From an uncultured Microbacterium sp. (GTDB taxonomy: Bacteria > Actinomycetota > Actinomycetes > Actinomycetales > Microbacteriaceae): a DNA stretch of 64,000 bases. Under the pieces are notes generated by a model that had not been told where the DNA came from, did no database searches, and worked only from the letters and a program-made list of their open reading frames with translations. Location: contig NZ_CALTTX010000009.1 of the NCBI RefSeq assembly GCF_943912325.1, positions 3,331-67,330 of the forward strand, read 5' to 3'. This document shows, piece by piece, positions 8,986 through 17,443 of the stretch (its first letter is position 1; the number at the start of each line of letters is the position of its first letter). A program made the translations under genes and the position numbers.

Positions 8986-9115
8986 GGCAACCGGGGGAGC
9001 GGTGCCGCGGGCATCCGTCGTCTCCATCAATCAGTATGCTGACGAATACACGCGAGGTCGTGGCGTGATCCCCGCCCCGCGTGCAGCCGGTGCTCACTCG
9101 GAAAGGACTGGTCGT

Positions 9116-9991
9116 ATGACGGGCGACGTACTGGGCATCATCCGTGCGGCGCTTCCGCGTCTCAGCGCCGCAGAGACGCGAGTGGCGCAGGCCGTTCTCG
9201 ACGCGCCCGAGAAGGTGCTCGATCTGACGATCACCGAGCTTGCGGCGCGGTGCGATTCCTCACAAGCGACGATCGCGCGTTTCTGTCAGGGGCTCGGGTA
9301 CAGCGGCTACCGCGACTTTCGCCTGGCGCTCGCTTCTGCCACGAGCCGCGAGCGTGTCGCGCGCGAGCGTTTCGCACTGAGCGAGAGCGAGATTGATTCG
9401 GCCGACACCGCCACCGAAGTGGCGACCAAGATCGCGTACCAAGAGACCGTTGCGATTGAGCAGACCGCGCGCGAACTCGACCTCGACGCGCTCGACCGCG
9501 TCGCCGAGCTCGTGCTGGCTGCACCTCGCGTCGACATCTACGGCGTCGGTTCATCGAGCCTGACCGCACTCGATCTGCATCAAAAGCTCACGCGCATCGG
9601 GCTGGCGACCTTCGCGTCACCAGACATCCACCTGTCGATGACGTCGGCTGCGCTGCAACGGACCGGGGGCGTCGCTATCGGCGTGTCGCACTCGGGGGAG
9701 ACCCTCGAGACGTTGCACGCCCTGCGCATCGCGGGCGAAGCGGGAGCGACGACCGTCGCCGTGACCAACTTTCCCTCGTCGCGAATCGCCGAAGCCGCCG
9801 ACCTCGTGCTCGCAACGCACGCGCGCGAGAGCCTGTATCGCTCGGGCGCGATGTCGAGCCGGATCGCGCAGCTGACGCTCGTCGACATTCTGTTCGTGCG
9901 CATCGCGCAGCGGATACCCGAGCGCGTTTCGGAGGCGCTCGAGCGCACGTACGAGGCAGTCAAGGTGAGGCGCCCCGCTCGCGCTCAGTGA
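9116..9991 (+). CDS. MurR/RpiR-family transcriptional regulator
   Basis: DNA-binding regulator of 291 aa. An N-terminal HTH_6 domain (about residues 5-80, recognition region around 40-62) is followed by a phosphosugar-sensing SIS domain (about 125-265, with GVGSSSLTA and SHSGETLETL). MurR and relatives sense MurNAc-6-phosphate, the AnmK product, so local feedback is plausible. ATG 9116 was chosen because AAAGGA lies 8 bases upstream; the frame is open further back without an RBS. The 130-base leader holds a -10-like TATGCT (9035-9040) and a perfect dre left half ACTGGTC at 9107-9113. Confidence 0.9.
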   Translation: MTGDVLGIIRAALPRLSAAETRVAQAVLDAPEKVLDLTITELAARCDSSQATIARFCQGLGYSGYRDFRLALASATSRERVARERFALSESEIDSADTATEVATKIAYQETVAIEQTARELDLDALDRVAELVLAAPRVDIYGVGSSSLTALDLHQKLTRIGLATFASPDIHLSMTSAALQRTGGVAIGVSHSGETLETLHALRIAGEAGATTVAVTNFPSSRIAEAADLVLATHARESLYRSGAMSSRIAQLTLVDILFVRIAQRIPERVSEALERTYEAVKVRRPARAQ

Positions 9992-10023
9992 GCACGGGGA
10001 GGGCCCCGCCCGCTCGTACTGAC

Positions 10024-10037
10024 ATAATGTGCATTAT
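10024..10037. repeat. AT-rich inverted repeat in the gap after the rpiR gene
   Basis: ATAATG-TG-CATTAT, a perfect 6-bp dyad in an otherwise GC-rich stretch. It stands alone between the regulator gene and the DUF2079 gene. It could be an operator; no known binding consensus was recognised. Confidence 0.4.
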
Positions 10038-10071
10038 CGGCGCGAGTTGAAGCAACGCGAGCGAGTGGCGA

Positions 10072-10179
10072 GTGCAATGGAACATCGACAGCCTCCTCTC
10101 GTCGCGATTCCGCATCAGTGACGCGCCCGAGAACTTCGTCATCGTCGACGCTCAAGGTCAAAGCGAACCCGCGCTTTAG
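10072..10179 (+). other. possible small ORF or gene remnant
   Basis: An open frame from GTG 10072 to TAG 10177-10179 would encode 35 aa (VQWNIDSLLSSRFRIS...). The composition looks protein-like, but no RBS is visible and the stop coincides with the -10 hexamer of the next gene. I do not recognise it. It may be the tail of a decayed gene or chance. Confidence 0.2.
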
Positions 10180-10182
10180 AAT
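10177..10182 (+). promoter_or_regulatory. -10 hexamer of the DUF2079 gene
   Basis: TAGAAT, then 6 bases, then GTG 10189; no Shine-Dalgarno is seen, consistent with a leaderless transcript. Confidence 0.5.
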
Positions 10183-10188
10183 TGCCGA

Positions 10189-11727
10189 GTGACTGAGGCC
10201 GTCCCGACCCAGCCAGCGCGACGCAGCGTCTCGTGGCGACCCGTGCTACGCCGCGTGATCACCCATCCGGCCACGTGGATCGCGCTCGGCGCGTTCGCGC
10301 TGTACGCGTTCTACGCGCTGTGCCGCTGGCCGCAGTTTCTCCCCGCCGGCTACGACCTCGGTATCTTCGATCAGGTCGTGCGCTCGTACGCGCACTTCCA
10401 AGCGCCGATCGTTTCGCTCAAGGGCGACGACTTCAACATCTTCGGCGATCACTTCCACCCGATTCTCGCGCTCCTCGCGCCGCTGTATTGGGTGTGGGAT
10501 GACCCGCGGATCCTGTTGATCGCGCAGGCGGCTCTCGTCGCAGCATCCACCGTCTGGGTCTATCGCTTCGCCGACCGCCGCATGGTAACCCTCGGAGTGC
10601 CGCGCCGCGCTCTCGCGATCGTCATCACGCTCATTTATGCGCTCGGCTGGCCCATCCAAGCGATGATCGACTTCGATTTCCACGAGATAGCGTTCGCGAT
10701 TCCGTTGCTCGCATGGGCAATGGATGCCTACGATCGCCACTCCGACCGCGAGTTGCTCATCGCCGCGGGGATCCTTCTGCTCGTGCGCGAAGACATGGGA
10801 GCGATCGTCTTCATGCTGGGGCTGCTGCGCGTGTTCCGCAAGCCGCGCTGGCCGGGCGTTGCGATGATGCTCGTCGGGCTACTGGTCTTCGCACTCGTGG
10901 TCGGCGTGGTGATTCCCGCGTTCGCGGCAAACGGCTACGCCTACTGGAACTACAGCGTGCTGGGCGCCTCGGCGGGCGACGCCGTGCACACCCTGCTCAC
11001 GCGCCCCGGCGACGTGCTCGTGGCGCTCGTGACGCCGACCACGAAGCTCGTCACCCTCATCGCGCTGCTCGCTCCCCTGCTCGCGCTTCCGCTGCTCTCT
11101 CCCCTGTCGCTCATCGCGCTACCGATCCTCGTGCAACGGTTCCTCGCCGACCGAGAGGCGCTGTGGGGCGTCACGTACCACTACAACGCGCCCGTGTGGA
11201 TCATCTTCACTCTCGCGGCGATCGACGGCCTCGCGCGACTGCTGGGCTGGCTCCCCCGCGCCGACACAGCAACCGGACGGCGGACGCTCGCGATCGTGCT
11301 CATCGGCATCATGGCGGTCGTTCCCGTCGCCGGCACCGTCATTCGCGCGACCAATACCGAGGGTCTCTTTCCCTTCGGACGGATGCTGAGCGCACAGGCG
11401 TGGAAGCAGACGCCCCACATCCTCTCGCAAGCCGCCTCGATCGGCGATATCCCCCCCGGAACCTGTGTCGCCGTCGATGACCGCCTGGCGCCACGGCTGC
11501 TGCGCACGAATCACGTCACCGTGCCCGGCGTCTCGGCGCACGAGCCCGACTACTACGTCATCGACAGCTATTACGAGCGGCCCGCGACGACGCCCGCCAA
11601 CTGGACGACCACCGAGACCCTCGACCACGCTCTGTCGCTCGGCTACACGGTCATCGCCGAGCACGGCACGGTGTTGGTGCTCCGGTCTCCCGCCTACGCC
11701 GGACCGACTGCCCGCTGCGGGTCGTAG
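10189..11727 (+). CDS. DUF2079 polytopic membrane protein
   Basis: Membrane protein of 512 aa with about ten hydrophobic segments. The N-terminal region has the DUF2079 hallmark around GYDLGIFDQVVRSYAHF and GDHFHPILALLAP (residues ~60-105), a family related in layout to GT-C glycosyltransferases. The C-terminal ~130 residues are a soluble domain predicted outside the membrane. Function is unknown; transfer of a lipid-linked sugar is a guess from the fold class. GTG 10189 was chosen from the leaderless promoter. Confidence 0.85.
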   Translation: MTEAVPTQPARRSVSWRPVLRRVITHPATWIALGAFALYAFYALCRWPQFLPAGYDLGIFDQVVRSYAHFQAPIVSLKGDDFNIFGDHFHPILALLAPLYWVWDDPRILLIAQAALVAASTVWVYRFADRRMVTLGVPRRALAIVITLIYALGWPIQAMIDFDFHEIAFAIPLLAWAMDAYDRHSDRELLIAAGILLLVREDMGAIVFMLGLLRVFRKPRWPGVAMMLVGLLVFALVVGVVIPAFAANGYAYWNYSVLGASAGDAVHTLLTRPGDVLVALVTPTTKLVTLIALLAPLLALPLLSPLSLIALPILVQRFLADREALWGVTYHYNAPVWIIFTLAAIDGLARLLGWLPRADTATGRRTLAIVLIGIMAVVPVAGTVIRATNTEGLFPFGRMLSAQAWKQTPHILSQAASIGDIPPGTCVAVDDRLAPRLLRTNHVTVPGVSAHEPDYYVIDSYYERPATTPANWTTTETLDHALSLGYTVIAEHGTVLVLRSPAYAGPTARCGS

Positions 11728-11765
11728 CGGGAGTTCTCGCGTCGCGCCCTCGCGTGCACCGGTCG

Positions 11766-11771
11766 TACGCT
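11766..11771 (+). promoter_or_regulatory. -10 hexamer of the AEC transporter gene
   Basis: TACGCT followed by 7 bases and GTG 11779. A GGAGAG in the spacer could also serve as RBS if transcription starts upstream. Confidence 0.4.
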
Positions 11772-11778
11772 GGAGAGC

Positions 11779-12696
11779 GTGCTGCAATCGTTGACCGGGT
11801 TCGTCGTCGTCGGGGTTGCGATCGTCGTCGGCTACATCCTCGGGCGCATCGATCTCCTCGGTCCCCACGGCAAGCACGTGCTCTCGCGGCTGACGTTCTA
11901 CGTGCTCTCGCCGTTCCTGCTCTTCGTGGTCCTCGCCGAAGCAGACGTATCGACGCTGTTCTCGGCACTGCTGCCCGTATCGGCGATCGCGGCCGCGGTG
12001 ATTCTGCTCGCGTACGCGCTCGTGTCACGGCTCGTGTGGCGCCGCGGCGTTGGCGAGAGCCTCATCGGCGCCCTTTCGGCGGGCCAGGTCAACTCGAACA
12101 ACATCGGCATCCCGCTTTCGCTCTATCTGCTCGGCAGCGCGGCGTATCCGGCCCCTGTCATCCTGATGCAGCTACTCGTGCTGACTCCGATCACGCTCGC
12201 GATCCTCGAGGCGGTCAGCACGGGCCAGCGCCGAGCATGGCCCATCGTGCGCCGCACCCTGTCGAACCCCGTCGTCATCGGCTCCGCCGTCGGAACGCTC
12301 GTGTCGGTGACCGGCATCGACCTGCCACCGATCGTGCTGCAGCCGGCCGAGCTCATCGCGAATGCGTGCGTTCCCGTGCTGTTGATCAGCTACGGGATCT
12401 CGCTTTCGGGTCAACGCGTGCTGACGACGCGCGGTCGTCGCCGCGACGTGATCCTCGCATCGGCACTCAAGCTCGTCGCGATGCCGATCGTCGCATGGCT
12501 CGTTGCGCGCCTCTTCGGCCTCGGCGCCCACGAAACCCTCATCGTCGTCGTGCTCGCGGCGCTCCCGACGGCGCAGAACGTCTTCAACTACTCGCAGCGC
12601 TACGGAATCGGCGAGATCATTTCGCGCGACACGATCTTCATCACGACGATCGGATGCCTCCCGGTGCTGCTCGGCGCGACACTGTTGCTCGGCTGA
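11779..12696 (+). CDS. AEC family transporter
   Basis: Auxin-efflux-carrier family membrane protein, 305 aa, with ten predicted helices in two inverted halves. The first half contains GQVNSNNIGIPLSLYLLG, the broken-helix region with conserved Asn and Gly; the second half has AALPTAQNVFNYSQRYG at the equivalent place. In bacteria the family carries small organic acids such as malate or malonate; the substrate here cannot be read from the sequence. It starts 51 bases after the DUF2079 gene from its own TAnnnT hexamer. Confidence 0.88.
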   Translation: MLQSLTGFVVVGVAIVVGYILGRIDLLGPHGKHVLSRLTFYVLSPFLLFVVLAEADVSTLFSALLPVSAIAAAVILLAYALVSRLVWRRGVGESLIGALSAGQVNSNNIGIPLSLYLLGSAAYPAPVILMQLLVLTPITLAILEAVSTGQRRAWPIVRRTLSNPVVIGSAVGTLVSVTGIDLPPIVLQPAELIANACVPVLLISYGISLSGQRVLTTRGRRRDVILASALKLVAMPIVAWLVARLFGLGAHETLIVVVLAALPTAQNVFNYSQRYGIGEIISRDTIFITTIGCLPVLLGATLLLG

Positions 12697-12824
12697 GCGC
12701 ACCGACTCATCCGCAGGGTTCGTCCCCGGTAGTCAATTTGCGCAACGCGCCGTCACGGAACCACTCCCCCGCGAAATTGGACTAACGTTGGAGTGTTCAC
12801 AGGTTGCTCTCAGAGAAGGACATC

Positions 12825-13388
12825 ATGACTACCACCGAATCTCCCCTCAATAAGGCAACGAACGGCGTGCGGATCGCGCTCGGCGTCGGCGGACTTCTCG
12901 CTCTCATCGTGGGAATCCTCGTGCTCGCATGGCCCGTCAAGACGGCGGGCGTCGTCGCGGTTCTGCTCGCGATCTACACGATCGCGAGCGGCCTCGTATA
13001 TGCCGGTATTGGAATATTCGCGAAGGGCCTCGGCGGCTGGGCCCGCATCGGACACGTCTTGCTCGGCGTGCTGTTCATCGTCGCGGGCGTCATCGCTCTG
13101 CAGGATGTCCAGAACTTGACGCTCGTGCTCGCGATCTTCGTCGCCATCTTCATCGGCGTCTCGTGGATCGTCGAGGGGGTCGTTTCGCTCACGACACTCG
13201 GCGAGGGTGGCGCCCGGGGGTGGACGATCTTCTTCGCGATCATCAGCATCGTCGCCGGTGTCACAATCCTGTTCGCACCGCTCTTTGCGGCCACCCTGCT
13301 CTGGATCTACCTCGGCGCGTTCCTCGTCGTGATCGGTGTTTTCCAGATCATCCGCGCGTTCTCGTTCGGCAAGACGCCGGCCGCGTAA
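12825..13388 (+). CDS. HdeD-like DUF308 membrane protein
   Basis: Small integral membrane protein, 187 aa, made of six hydrophobic helices arranged as repeated DUF308 pairs, each with a Gly-rich turn (for example GVLFIVAGVIALQ). HdeD proteins are associated with acid resistance in enterobacteria; the role in actinobacteria is not known. ATG 12825 is chosen because AGAAGGA lies 5-11 bases upstream; an in-frame TTG 21 bases earlier is less likely. A -10-like TAACGT lies at 12783-12788. It converges with the S9 peptidase gene. Confidence 0.85.
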   Translation: MTTTESPLNKATNGVRIALGVGGLLALIVGILVLAWPVKTAGVVAVLLAIYTIASGLVYAGIGIFAKGLGGWARIGHVLLGVLFIVAGVIALQDVQNLTLVLAIFVAIFIGVSWIVEGVVSLTTLGEGGARGWTIFFAIISIVAGVTILFAPLFAATLLWIYLGAFLVVIGVFQIIRAFSFGKTPAA

Positions 13389-13420
13389 CGCGCACTCGCG
13401 ACTCGCACATCACGTGCGCG
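13389..13420. terminator. possible bidirectional hairpin between convergent genes
   Basis: Arms CGCGCAC (13389-13395) and GTGCGCG (13414-13420) enclose an 18-base loop between the HdeD-like gene and the S9 peptidase gene. No T-run. Confidence 0.35.
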
Positions 13421-13430
13421 TCCTCGTAAC

Positions 13431-15431
13431 TCACCCGGTCGGCAGGTACCGCGACCACCAGTCGAGCACGGCTTCGAACCGTTCGACGCGGTGGCGCGGG
13501 CTTCCCGCCCGGGTGAGTTCGTGGTTTTCGCCGGGGAAGACGAGCATCTCGGCATCCACACCCTGCCTCTTCAACGCCGTGTAGTAGCGCGTCGCCTGCT
13601 CGAGCGGGCACCGGAAATCGAGCTCGCTGTGGACGACGAGCGTGGGCGTGCGCACGAGCGACACCGCCGCCATGGGGCTCTGCGCCTCGATCTCGACCGG
13701 GTCGACGCCGACGTATTCGTCACCGAAGAACGAACCGATGTCGCTCGTGCCCGCAAATGACACCGGGTCGAGAAACCCGCGCTCGACGATCGCTGCGGCG
13801 AACCGGTGGTCGTGAGCGATCGTCCACGCCGTGAGGTACCCGCCGTACGAGCCACCCATGACTCCGACGCGCGATCCATCGAGACGCGAATCGGCCTCGA
13901 TTGCCGCGTCCAAGAAGTCGATGACATCGGCGAAGTCGACAGTGCCCATGCGATGACGGATGCTGCGACCATGCGCGCGACCGTATCCCGCCGATCCGCG
14001 GGGGTTGGCGTAGACCACGGCGTAGCCAGCAGCCACGAGCACCTGGGTCTCGTCGAACAGGTGCACGCCGTAGTGCGCGTAGGGCCCGCCGTGGATCTGC
14101 AGGATGACGGGGAACGGGCCTTCTCCCTCGGGAACCGCGACCCAGCCGTGCACGGGGTATCCGTCGCGCCCGGCGACCTCGCGCTCAGACGGGATCGCCG
14201 CGATCGGGGTTCGACCGAGCGCCGTGATTCGGCGACCCACGCCCTCGCCTGAGAAGCGAACGAGCTCGAGCTCGCCGAATGAGGTCACGTCGGCGACCGC
14301 TGCGACGATCGTCGCGCCATCACGCGTCGCCGCGTGCCCCGTGACCTCGACGTCGTCGCGAAGCACCTCGATCGCGCCGTCGGCTGTGACGCGGATGAGC
14401 TGCACCCGCCCACGCGTTCGACTCTGCGCGAGGAAGGATCCATCGGCGAGTGCCGTGACGTGGCTACCAGGATCGCCGAGGTCGATCGTCTCGGGATCGG
14501 TGAGCGGAATCCATGCGCCGTCGCGCCGCACATGCAGCCCGATACAGGCTGCGACGAAGTCCGTGCCGCTGTCCCCCACCGAGGAGGCGAGGAGCGCGAG
14601 GTCGCCCGCAGGCGTGACGATCAGATCATCGACGGTGAGGTTCGCATCGCGATCGACGACGACGCGCTCGCTCGCGCCCGCGGCATCCAGAGACACCTCC
14701 ACGACGCGCGAACGCAAGTCGGCGCGGTCACGCTCGATCTCGCTCACCAACGCGAACAGGCCGTGCCCATCGGCGGCAAAGACGGGCGAGCCATACGAGA
14801 GCTCGCCCGAGGTCAACGCGCGCGCCTCGTTGGGCACCACACGCGCTGTCGGCGCGGGTGCGCCCTCGGGCCGCACCGCCGGGGCAGGCGAGACGAGCGG
14901 CTCGGCATCGAGATCGGGCGTGTCGACAACGAAAAGATGGGTCGGGCGATCCACGATGTAGCCCGCGCCATTCGCGTGCCACCGAATGCCCGTGATCCGC
15001 CGGGGCGATTCCGCGTCGGGTCCGAGCCCGTCGACATCGCCGTAGCGACCCCGCTCCCCTACGGGTGAGACGAACACGAGCGAGCCACCGTCGGGCGCCC
15101 ACGCGAACGACATGACGCCGAGGGCACGATCGGTGACCTGCACGGGTTCGCCGCCCGAGGCCTCGACGACGAATAGCTGCGTGCGGCCGTCTGTGTCGGG
15201 GCGCAAGAATCCCACGACGTCGCCGCTCGGCGACAGCTGCGGCGCACGGTCGCCCGAGCCGCGTGTGAGCGGGCGCGGGCTCCCCGCGGGCAGATCGACG
15301 CGCCACAGCCTGCTGAGTGAGCGGTTGGCCTCGATCGAGGGCCGCGACGTCGCAAAGATCGCGAACGCGCCGTCGGGTGCGATCGTCGGCCGTCCGACCT
15401 GGACGAGGGTTTCGATGTCGGTGGGGCGCAT
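13431..15431 (-). CDS. S9 family serine peptidase (prolyl oligopeptidase/acylaminoacyl type)
   Basis: Cytoplasmic peptidase of 666 aa. Residues ~1-400 form a seven-bladed beta-propeller (repeated GDRAPQLSPSG, FAWAPDGGSLVF style blades, TolB-like) and ~410-666 the alpha/beta hydrolase domain. The catalytic triad is visible: Ser528 in GGSYGG, Asp605 in SELDFRCP and His637 in PGENHELT. This arrangement acts on short peptides admitted through the propeller. It lies 20 bases after the SDR gene on the same strand and is probably co-transcribed with it. Confidence 0.93.
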   Translation of the reverse strand: MRPTDIETLVQVGRPTIAPDGAFAIFATSRPSIEANRSLSRLWRVDLPAGSPRPLTRGSGDRAPQLSPSGDVVGFLRPDTDGRTQLFVVEASGGEPVQVTDRALGVMSFAWAPDGGSLVFVSPVGERGRYGDVDGLGPDAESPRRITGIRWHANGAGYIVDRPTHLFVVDTPDLDAEPLVSPAPAVRPEGAPAPTARVVPNEARALTSGELSYGSPVFAADGHGLFALVSEIERDRADLRSRVVEVSLDAAGASERVVVDRDANLTVDDLIVTPAGDLALLASSVGDSGTDFVAACIGLHVRRDGAWIPLTDPETIDLGDPGSHVTALADGSFLAQSRTRGRVQLIRVTADGAIEVLRDDVEVTGHAATRDGATIVAAVADVTSFGELELVRFSGEGVGRRITALGRTPIAAIPSEREVAGRDGYPVHGWVAVPEGEGPFPVILQIHGGPYAHYGVHLFDETQVLVAAGYAVVYANPRGSAGYGRAHGRSIRHRMGTVDFADVIDFLDAAIEADSRLDGSRVGVMGGSYGGYLTAWTIAHDHRFAAAIVERGFLDPVSFAGTSDIGSFFGDEYVGVDPVEIEAQSPMAAVSLVRTPTLVVHSELDFRCPLEQATRYYTALKRQGVDAEMLVFPGENHELTRAGSPRHRVERFEAVLDWWSRYLPTG

Positions 15432-15451
15432 GATCGGGGGGCGACCGGTGC

Positions 15452-16219
15452 TCAGGCGAAATCGGACGCGTCGCCGACGAGCCGCAGATTCTCTGCCGGC
15501 ACGGGGTCGACGGCTGCCAGAGCGACCTCTGCGGCGAACTCGGCCACGTTGTAGAGACGGCCGGCGCCCTCGCGGCGCTGCTGGATCGCGCCGGGGTTCG
15601 CGCGCTCGAGCAGGGTCGCCGTGATCGTGCCTTCGATCATGTCGCCCGAGACGACCGTGAACCCGATCCCCCGCTCGGCGAGCTCGGGGATGCGCTCGCG
15701 GAGGGCGTCCTCCCCCGCACGCTTGGACCGGGCGACCGCCTCGTATTCGGGCATCGTCGGCACGGTCGCGATGAAGTGGGCCTGGTGGCTCGTGACGAAC
15801 ACGACCCGCGCGCCGTCGCCGAGCAGCGGCAGCGCGTGCTCGAGCACCGAGAGCTGCGCGTCGCGATTGAGCGTCAGCGCATAATCTTCGGCCATGCCGC
15901 CTTCCATGCCGCCCGAAGCGTTGAGCACGAGCACGTCGAGTCCGCCGTACTCGCGGGCGATCTCGTCGAACATGGCGGCGACGGATGCCTCGTCGGTGAG
16001 GTCCGCGCCGATGACGAGCGCGCGCACACCGAGACCGCGCACCTCGTCCGCGAGCTTCGCCGCCCGCGGTGCCTTGTTGCGGAAGTTGATCACGACGTCG
16101 GCGCCTGCCTGCGCAAAGTAGCGCACAGTGTCCGCGCCGATACCGCGCGACGAACCCGTGACGAGCACGCGCTTTCCTGTGAGGGATCCGGGTGCCAGGG
16201 GGGTCAGTTCGTCGGTCAC
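15452..16219 (-). CDS. SDR family oxidoreductase with atypical active site
   Basis: Short-chain dehydrogenase/reductase, 255 aa. The nucleotide-binding TGSSRGIG (21-28), ADLTD (72-76) and the NASGG strand with Asn100 are normal, so a Rossmann fold binding NAD(P) is expected. Ser144 and Tyr159 follow, but the usual YxxxK is missing: Ala stands at Tyr+4 and the first Lys is Lys166 at Tyr+7 (YEAVARSK). The same spacing occurs, as I recall, in an actinobacterial subgroup, so it may be functional. Start GTG 16219 follows AAGGAG. Substrate unknown. Confidence 0.88.
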   Translation of the reverse strand: MTDELTPLAPGSLTGKRVLVTGSSRGIGADTVRYFAQAGADVVINFRNKAPRAAKLADEVRGLGVRALVIGADLTDEASVAAMFDEIAREYGGLDVLVLNASGGMEGGMAEDYALTLNRDAQLSVLEHALPLLGDGARVVFVTSHQAHFIATVPTMPEYEAVARSKRAGEDALRERIPELAERGIGFTVVSGDMIEGTITATLLERANPGAIQQRREGAGRLYNVAEFAAEVALAAVDPVPAENLRLVGDASDFA

Positions 16220-16329
16220 GGGTACTCCTTGTCTGCCAGCAACGTGTCAGTCCAGCGACGACGAGTGTCGTGCGGGAGTCGCTGTCTCTGCCGCGTCGAG
16301 GCTATCAACCGTCGGTACCCTCTCGCTGC

Positions 16330-16335
16330 TATCGT
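16330..16335 (+). promoter_or_regulatory. -10 hexamer of the glycerophosphodiesterase gene
   Basis: TATCGT, 7 bases, then ATG 16343 with no Shine-Dalgarno. Confidence 0.45.
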
Positions 16336-16342
16336 CACCGGC

Positions 16343-17152
16343 ATGACCCACCCCTACCTCGCTGGCGCTCGTCCTCGCGTGCTCGCGCATCGCGGGCTCG
16401 TCACGCCGCAGGCCGCCGGCGAGGGAGTGCTCGAGAACTCGATCGCGGCGTTCGCTGCGGCGCATGCCGCCGGGGTGACGTATGTCGAGACGGATGCTCG
16501 GTCGACAAGCGATGGCGTCGCGGTGCTCTTTCACGACGAGAGCCTCGAGCGCGTGTTCGGCGACGGGCGCCGCGTCGGCGATATCCGCTTGAGCGAACTG
16601 GAGCGGCTCTTCGCGACGCGCGGCGGCTTGGCGACTCTCTCGGATGCCCTCGCCACCTTCCCCACGCTGCGCTTCAATGTCGACGTCAAGAGCGCCGACG
16701 CCGTCGTCCCCGTTGCACGCGCGGTCGCGGCGGCACCCGAGCGCGTGCTTGTGACGAGCTTCGACGATGGTCGCCGGCGGGCGACGCTCGAGCACATTCG
16801 AGACCTCGCCCCGAGGCACCCGTCTTCGCATCCGACCCTCCCCGCGCAATCCGCAGGAATGGGCGTCATCGCGCGCTTCTGGCTCACGGGGCTCATCCCT
16901 GTGCCGGGATTGCGTGACGCAATCGCACGTCGCGTGCTCGCGGGGATCGACGCTCTGCAGGTTCCCGAGCGCGCGGGAGTCGTGCGACTGGTCACGCGCG
17001 GCTTCGTGCGGCGCGCCCACCGCGCGGGCGTCGAGGTTCACGTCTGGACCGTCAACGACACCGCCGACATGACCCGCCTTGTGGCGCTCGGCGTCGACGG
17101 AGTCGTGACCGATCGAGCCGACCGCGCGATCGCCGTCCTCGCCCGCCGTTGA
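16343..17152 (+). CDS. glycerophosphodiester phosphodiesterase
   Basis: GDPD-family enzyme of 269 aa that splits glycerophosphodiesters to glycerol-3-phosphate and an alcohol. Active-site residues are in place: His16-Arg17 of HRG, Glu31 in ENS, Glu49 and Asp51 in VETDARS, and His64 in LFHDESL; the C-terminal TIM-barrel strand HVWTVND is also typical. There is no signal peptide, so it is a cytoplasmic UgpQ-like form. An open frame extends far upstream through the divergent SDR gene, but the promoter and family alignment place the start at 16343. Confidence 0.92.
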   Translation: MTHPYLAGARPRVLAHRGLVTPQAAGEGVLENSIAAFAAAHAAGVTYVETDARSTSDGVAVLFHDESLERVFGDGRRVGDIRLSELERLFATRGGLATLSDALATFPTLRFNVDVKSADAVVPVARAVAAAPERVLVTSFDDGRRRATLEHIRDLAPRHPSSHPTLPAQSAGMGVIARFWLTGLIPVPGLRDAIARRVLAGIDALQVPERAGVVRLVTRGFVRRAHRAGVEVHVWTVNDTADMTRLVALGVDGVVTDRADRAIAVLARR

Positions 17153-17204
17153 GCGCGCGCACGGCTGTGCGTTGACTGGGAAACCCTCGTCATTCCGCGC
17201 CGCT

Positions 17205-17231
17205 GGGATGAAGCGTCCAGGTGATGACGTT
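17205..17231 (+). promoter_or_regulatory. SigR/SigH-like promoter upstream of rbpA
   Basis: GGGATG (17205-17210), 18 bases, GTT (17229-17231). This approximates the actinobacterial thiol/oxidative-stress sigma consensus GGGAAT-N18-GTT. Streptomyces rbpA is a known SigR target. The 291-base gap before rbpA (17153-17443) holds nothing else recognisable. Confidence 0.4.
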
Positions 17232-17443
17232 ATACCGGAGGTAGGAAGTTCTGCCCTCGATAACCCGAGGGCGGATGAGCACCCGATATCGGCTACAGCC
17301 GATCGACGGCATCACACAGCTACGCGACACGCCCCCCAACGAACCGCGCAGATCTGACGGTCCCGCAGACGCCCGCGCGCGAGCGCATGAGCGACAACGG
17401 AACCCATCCACACACAGTCGACGACAGCGGAGGAGACCACACA

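Noticed and set aside
9031..9049. TCAG-N4-CTGA and GTAT-N8-ATAC dyads as an RpiR operator
   Set aside because: Arms of four bases are within chance expectation and overlap the presumed -10.
12812..12827. Identical leader AGAGAAGGACATCATG before the HdeD-like gene and ssb (43831)
   Set aside because: Probably just a favoured Shine-Dalgarno context; too short to call a regulatory element.
16242..16262. TGTCAG element between the SDR and glycerophosphodiesterase genes
   Set aside because: No TAnnnT hexamer follows at the required distance and the gene has a better-placed promoter at 16330.
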